A stretch of DNA of 35,859 nt from contig NZ_CAJPPN010000025.1 of assembly GCF_905372525.1 (NCBI RefSeq), positions 1 to 35,859 of the forward strand, read 5' to 3'. Positions 33,530-35,859 of this stretch are shown here, in pieces. Both the position numbers and the translations under genes were made by a program. Numbering within the stretch: the stretch's first letter is position 1; each line of letters opens with the position of its first letter. The stretch comes from an uncultured Porphyromonas sp. (lineage in GTDB: Bacteria; Bacteroidota; Bacteroidia; Bacteroidales; Porphyromonadaceae). Under the pieces are notes generated by a model that was given only the letters and a program-made list of their open reading frames with translations, made no database searches and was not told the DNA's origin.

Positions 33530-33925
33530 ATGACAGATCCTATTGCAGATTATCTGACGCGCCTGCGTAATGCAGTGAAGGCTGGCCACAAAGTGGTCGA
33601 GATCCCAGCGTCTAATCTAAAGAAAGAGATCACGAAGATTCTCTTCGACAAGGGGTACATCCTCAACTTCAAGTTCGTCGAAGATGGCCCACAGGGCACG
33701 ATCAAGGTCGCACTGAAGTATGACCGTACGGGTCGTGTGAACGCCCTGAAGGCGCTCAAGCGCGTCTCTCGCCCAGGTCTTCGTAAGTATGTAGGCTATC
33801 GTGAGATGCCCCGCGTACTCAATGGTCTCGGTATCGCTATCCTCTCTACTTCACGAGGTGTTATGACCGATAAGGAGGCTTCGCAGCTCAAGGTGGGTGG
33901 CGAAGTACTATGTTACATCTACTAA
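33530..33925 (+). CDS. rpsH: 30S ribosomal protein S8
   Basis: 131 residues, full length. S8 is a primary 16S rRNA binding protein of the small subunit. The N-terminus MTDPIADYLTRLRNAVKAGH and the C-terminal region GYREMPRVLNGLGIAILSTS with DKEASQLKVGGEVLCYIY are diagnostic. It is the first gene of this operon half and has its own promoter; in most bacteria rplE and rpsN come directly before it, but here the upstream neighbour is the accessory operon. rplF follows after 18 bp. Confidence 0.98.
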   Translation: MTDPIADYLTRLRNAVKAGHKVVEIPASNLKKEITKILFDKGYILNFKFVEDGPQGTIKVALKYDRTGRVNALKALKRVSRPGLRKYVGYREMPRVLNGLGIAILSTSRGVMTDKEASQLKVGGEVLCYIY

Positions 33926-33928
33926 AAG

Positions 33929-33935
33929 AAGGAGG
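33929..33935 (+). promoter_or_regulatory. Strong Shine-Dalgarno sequence before rplF
   Basis: AAGGAGG lies 8 bp before the rplF start. Such a full match is unusual in this window, where most genes have none. Confidence 0.7.
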
Positions 33936-33943
33936 TATATACT

Positions 33944-34495
33944 ATGTCAAGAATAGGAAAGCTTCCCGTAAGCATCCCAGCAGGCGTTACCGTCTCCGTC
34001 AAGGATCAGGTCGTCACCGTCAAGGGCTCCAAGGGTGAGCTAACACAGGCCTTCGATGCCCGCATCTCTGTCGCCGTAGAGGGTGACCATGTCGTCGTCA
34101 GCCGTAGTAGCGATGATCGTCAGGAGCGTTCACTCCACGGTCTCTATCGTGCTCTTATCCACAATATGATCGTCGGTGTCTCCGAGGGCTTCACCAAGAC
34201 GCTTGAGCTCGTCGGTGTGGGCTATCGTGCCTCCAACCAGGGTCAGATCCTAGAGCTTAGCCTCGGCTTCACGCACAATATCTACCTCCAGCTCCCCAAG
34301 GAGATCCAGGTAGAGACGAAGACAGAGCGTAACAAGAACCCTCTGATCATCCTGACCAGCGCAGACAAGCAGCTCCTCGGGCAAGTGTGCACGAAGATCC
34401 GCTCCTTCCGTATGCCAGAGCCTTACAAGGGTAAGGGTATCCGCTTCGAGGGTGAAGTCATCCGTCGCAAGTCCGGTAAGAGCGCAGGTAAGTAA
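33944..34495 (+). CDS. rplF: 50S ribosomal protein L6
   Basis: 183 residues, full length. L6 binds 23S rRNA near the factor-binding site. It shows the two-domain L6 pattern: MSRIGKLPVSIPAGVTVSVK at the start and the hallmark PEPYKGKGIRFEGEVIRRKS near the end. The start codon is set by the strong Shine-Dalgarno before it. Co-transcribed with rpsH and rplR. Confidence 0.98.
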   Translation: MSRIGKLPVSIPAGVTVSVKDQVVTVKGSKGELTQAFDARISVAVEGDHVVVSRSSDDRQERSLHGLYRALIHNMIVGVSEGFTKTLELVGVGYRASNQGQILELSLGFTHNIYLQLPKEIQVETKTERNKNPLIILTSADKQLLGQVCTKIRSFRMPEPYKGKGIRFEGEVIRRKSGKSAGK

Positions 34496-34520
34496 CCGCT
34501 AAAACACGTATAAAGCAATC

Positions 34521-34865
34521 ATGTTGAAGAAAGAAGCAAGAAGACAGAAGATCAAGACGCGTGTACGTGCCAAGATCAGCGGTACGGCAGAACGCCCACG
34601 CCTGACTGTATTCCGAAGCAATAAGCAGATCTACGCACAGGTGATCGATGACGTAGCAGGGGTAACCCTAGCGAGTGCGTCTTCGCTCAAGCTCAGTGCA
34701 GAGGGGACGAAGAAGGAAATCGCAGCCCTCGTCGGGACAGAGGTCGCCAAGGCCGCCCAGGCTGCAGGTGTCTCCACCGTAGTATTCGACCGTAATGGTT
34801 ACCTCTACCACGGCCGTGTGAAAGAGCTAGCTGATGCAGCTCGTGCAGCAGGTCTTAACTTTTAA
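34521..34865 (+). CDS. rplR: 50S ribosomal protein L18
   Basis: 114 residues, full length. L18 binds 5S rRNA with L5 and L25. The basic N-terminus (KKEARRQKIKTRVRAKI), RPRLTVFRSNKQIYAQVIDD and the C-terminal VVFDRNGYLYHGRVKELADA with ARAAGLNF are diagnostic. It lies 25 bp after rplF and 12 bp before rpsE. Confidence 0.98.
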   Translation: MLKKEARRQKIKTRVRAKISGTAERPRLTVFRSNKQIYAQVIDDVAGVTLASASSLKLSAEGTKKEIAALVGTEVAKAAQAAGVSTVVFDRNGYLYHGRVKELADAARAAGLNF

Positions 34866-34877
34866 TCTTGTATCGCA

Positions 34878-35402
34878 ATGTCAGATAATCGCTCCAAGTC
34901 AGCTAGAGAGTTTGAGGGCAAGGACAAGTTCGTCGAACGCCTCGTAGCTATCAATCGTGTCACCAAGGTGACCAAGGGTGGTCGTACATTCACCTTCGCT
35001 GCTATCGTCGTCGTCGGAGATGAGAACGGACGTATCGGCTGGGGTCTTGGTAAGGCTGGCGAAGTATCCGCCGCTATCTCCAAGGGTACAGAAGCTGCAA
35101 AGAAGAACCTCATCACGGTACCCATCCACAAGGGTACGATCCCACACGAGCAGGTCGCTCGCTTCGGCGGTGCCCGCGTCTTCCTCAAGCCTGCCTCTGC
35201 CGGTACGGGAGTAAAGGCTGGTGGTGCTATGCGTGCCGTGCTAGAGAGCGTAGGGGTACATGACGTCCTAGCGAAGAGCAAGGGCTCCTCGAACCCCCAC
35301 AACCTCGTCAAGGCTACGATCGCTGCCCTAGCAGAGATGCGCTCGCCTCTGATGGTGGCTCGCAACCGTGGTGTCTCTGTAGAAAAGGTCTTCAAGGGCT
35401 AG
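34878..35402 (+). CDS. rpsE: 30S ribosomal protein S5
   Basis: 174 residues, full length. S5 contributes to decoding fidelity and the mRNA entry helicase site. FVERLVAINRVTKVTKGGRT in the N-terminal double-stranded-RNA-binding domain and the later GVHDVLAKSKGSSNPHNLVK are diagnostic. rpmD follows after 37 bp. Confidence 0.98.
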   Translation: MSDNRSKSAREFEGKDKFVERLVAINRVTKVTKGGRTFTFAAIVVVGDENGRIGWGLGKAGEVSAAISKGTEAAKKNLITVPIHKGTIPHEQVARFGGARVFLKPASAGTGVKAGGAMRAVLESVGVHDVLAKSKGSSNPHNLVKATIAALAEMRSPLMVARNRGVSVEKVFKG

Positions 35403-35439
35403 TCCTGCATCATTCATTAGGTAAAGAATCACAAGTACA

Positions 35440-35616
35440 ATGGCACAGATAAAGATCCAGCAAGTACGCAGTAAGATCAAGAGCCCTAAGGTGCAGAAGC
35501 TCACGCTCCAAGCTCTAGGGCTGAAGAAGCTCGGCCAGATCGTCGAGCACAACGACACGCCTCAGATCCGTGGTATGGTCAATGCTGTCAAGCACCTTGT
35601 CCGTATCGTCGAGTAA
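35440..35616 (+). CDS. rpmD: 50S ribosomal protein L30
   Basis: 58 residues, normal for this small protein. MAQIKIQQVRSKIKSPKVQK, then LQALGLKKLGQIVEHNDTPQ and the end GMVNAVKHLVRIVE match L30. It sits between rpsE and rplO as in the standard spc operon. Confidence 0.95.
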   Translation: MAQIKIQQVRSKIKSPKVQKLTLQALGLKKLGQIVEHNDTPQIRGMVNAVKHLVRIVE

Positions 35617-35644
35617 TATTAACCCAGTAACGCAAGACAGAGAA

Positions 35645-35859
35645 ATGGATTTATCAAGTTTGAAGCCCGCAGCGGGCTCAGTGAAGACGCGCAAGCGCAT
35701 CGGTCGTGGTCCTGGCTCCGGTCTCGGGGGTACATCTACTCGCGGTCACAAGGGGGCAAAGAGCCGCTCCGGCTACTCCAAGAAGATTGGCTTCGAGGGT
35801 GGTCAGATGCCTATCCAGCGTCGCCTGCCTAAGTTCGGCTTCAAGAATATCAATCGTGT
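35645..35859 (+). CDS. rplO: 50S ribosomal protein L15, N-terminal part (cut by window edge)
   Basis: 71 codons are visible before the window ends. MDLSSLKPAAGSVKTRKRIG, then RGPGSGLGGTSTRGHKGAKS and GFEGGQMPIQRRLPKFGF are diagnostic for L15, an early assembly protein of the large subunit. It follows rpmD by 28 bp. secY would be expected next, outside the window. Confidence 0.96.
   Translation, partial: MDLSSLKPAAGSVKTRKRIGRGPGSGLGGTSTRGHKGAKSRSGYSKKIGFEGGQMPIQRRLPKFGFKNINR

Overview
The window is GC-rich chromosomal DNA from a member of the Bacteroidales, most like Porphyromonas. Evidence: Bacteroidetes-type promoter boxes (TAnnTTTG) stand upstream of many genes, Shine-Dalgarno sequences are mostly absent, and the gene content is typical of the group (TonB/ExbBD, an MCE protein next to an amidase, signal-peptide GH2 beta-galactosidase, MauE-like and TonB-receptor-like proteins). 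Genus assignment is inference; no rRNA gene is present and I see no tRNA, IS transposase or CRISPR array.

Layout: (1) 1-2285, minus strand: a TonB-like protein cut by the window edge, ExbD, ExbB and PdxJ. Divergent from these is NAD kinase (2400-3278, plus). (2) 3279-3761: tandem 45/46-bp repeats and a cluster of strong hairpins between convergent genes. (3) 3762-11218, minus strand: a large secreted beta-galactosidase, then an amidase > MCE protein > NAD-dependent epimerase operon. (4) 11219-11959: mostly non-coding, with a decayed gene fragment. (5) 11960-18111, plus strand: LTA-synthase-like sulfatase, a nested palindromic repeat array, a putative surface lipoprotein, a 45-residue protein too short for usual gene calls, and an outer-membrane barrel protein. 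(6) 18422-27623, plus strand: MscS channel and UvrB; MsbA-like ABC exporter; a Clp-type double AAA+ ATPase overlapping an ECF sigma factor, followed by a likely anti-sigma factor and a small periplasmic protein.

(7) 27703-33168 is the accessory part and the most interesting. An 865/866-bp unit is tandemly duplicated. Each copy carries a promoter with an inverted repeat, a leader able to form several hairpins, and a 69-residue secreted peptide gene with two cysteines. The promoter, leader and signal peptide are identical in the two copies over 348 bp, while the mature peptide differs at 15 positions. Downstream lie a TonB-receptor-like outer-membrane barrel, a MauE-like four-helix membrane protein with a CGCGG motif, and a signal-anchored protein with beta-propeller-like composition; the last two overlap their upstream neighbours. 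I read this as a candidate secreted-peptide system, related in layout to NVEALA-type peptide loci of Bacteroidales but without the NVEALA motif.

(8) 33530-35859: the second half of the spc ribosomal operon (rpsH-rplF-rplR-rpsE-rpmD-rplO) begins directly after this island with its own promoter. rpsN and rplE, which usually precede rpsH, are not there, so the operon appears to be split at this point.
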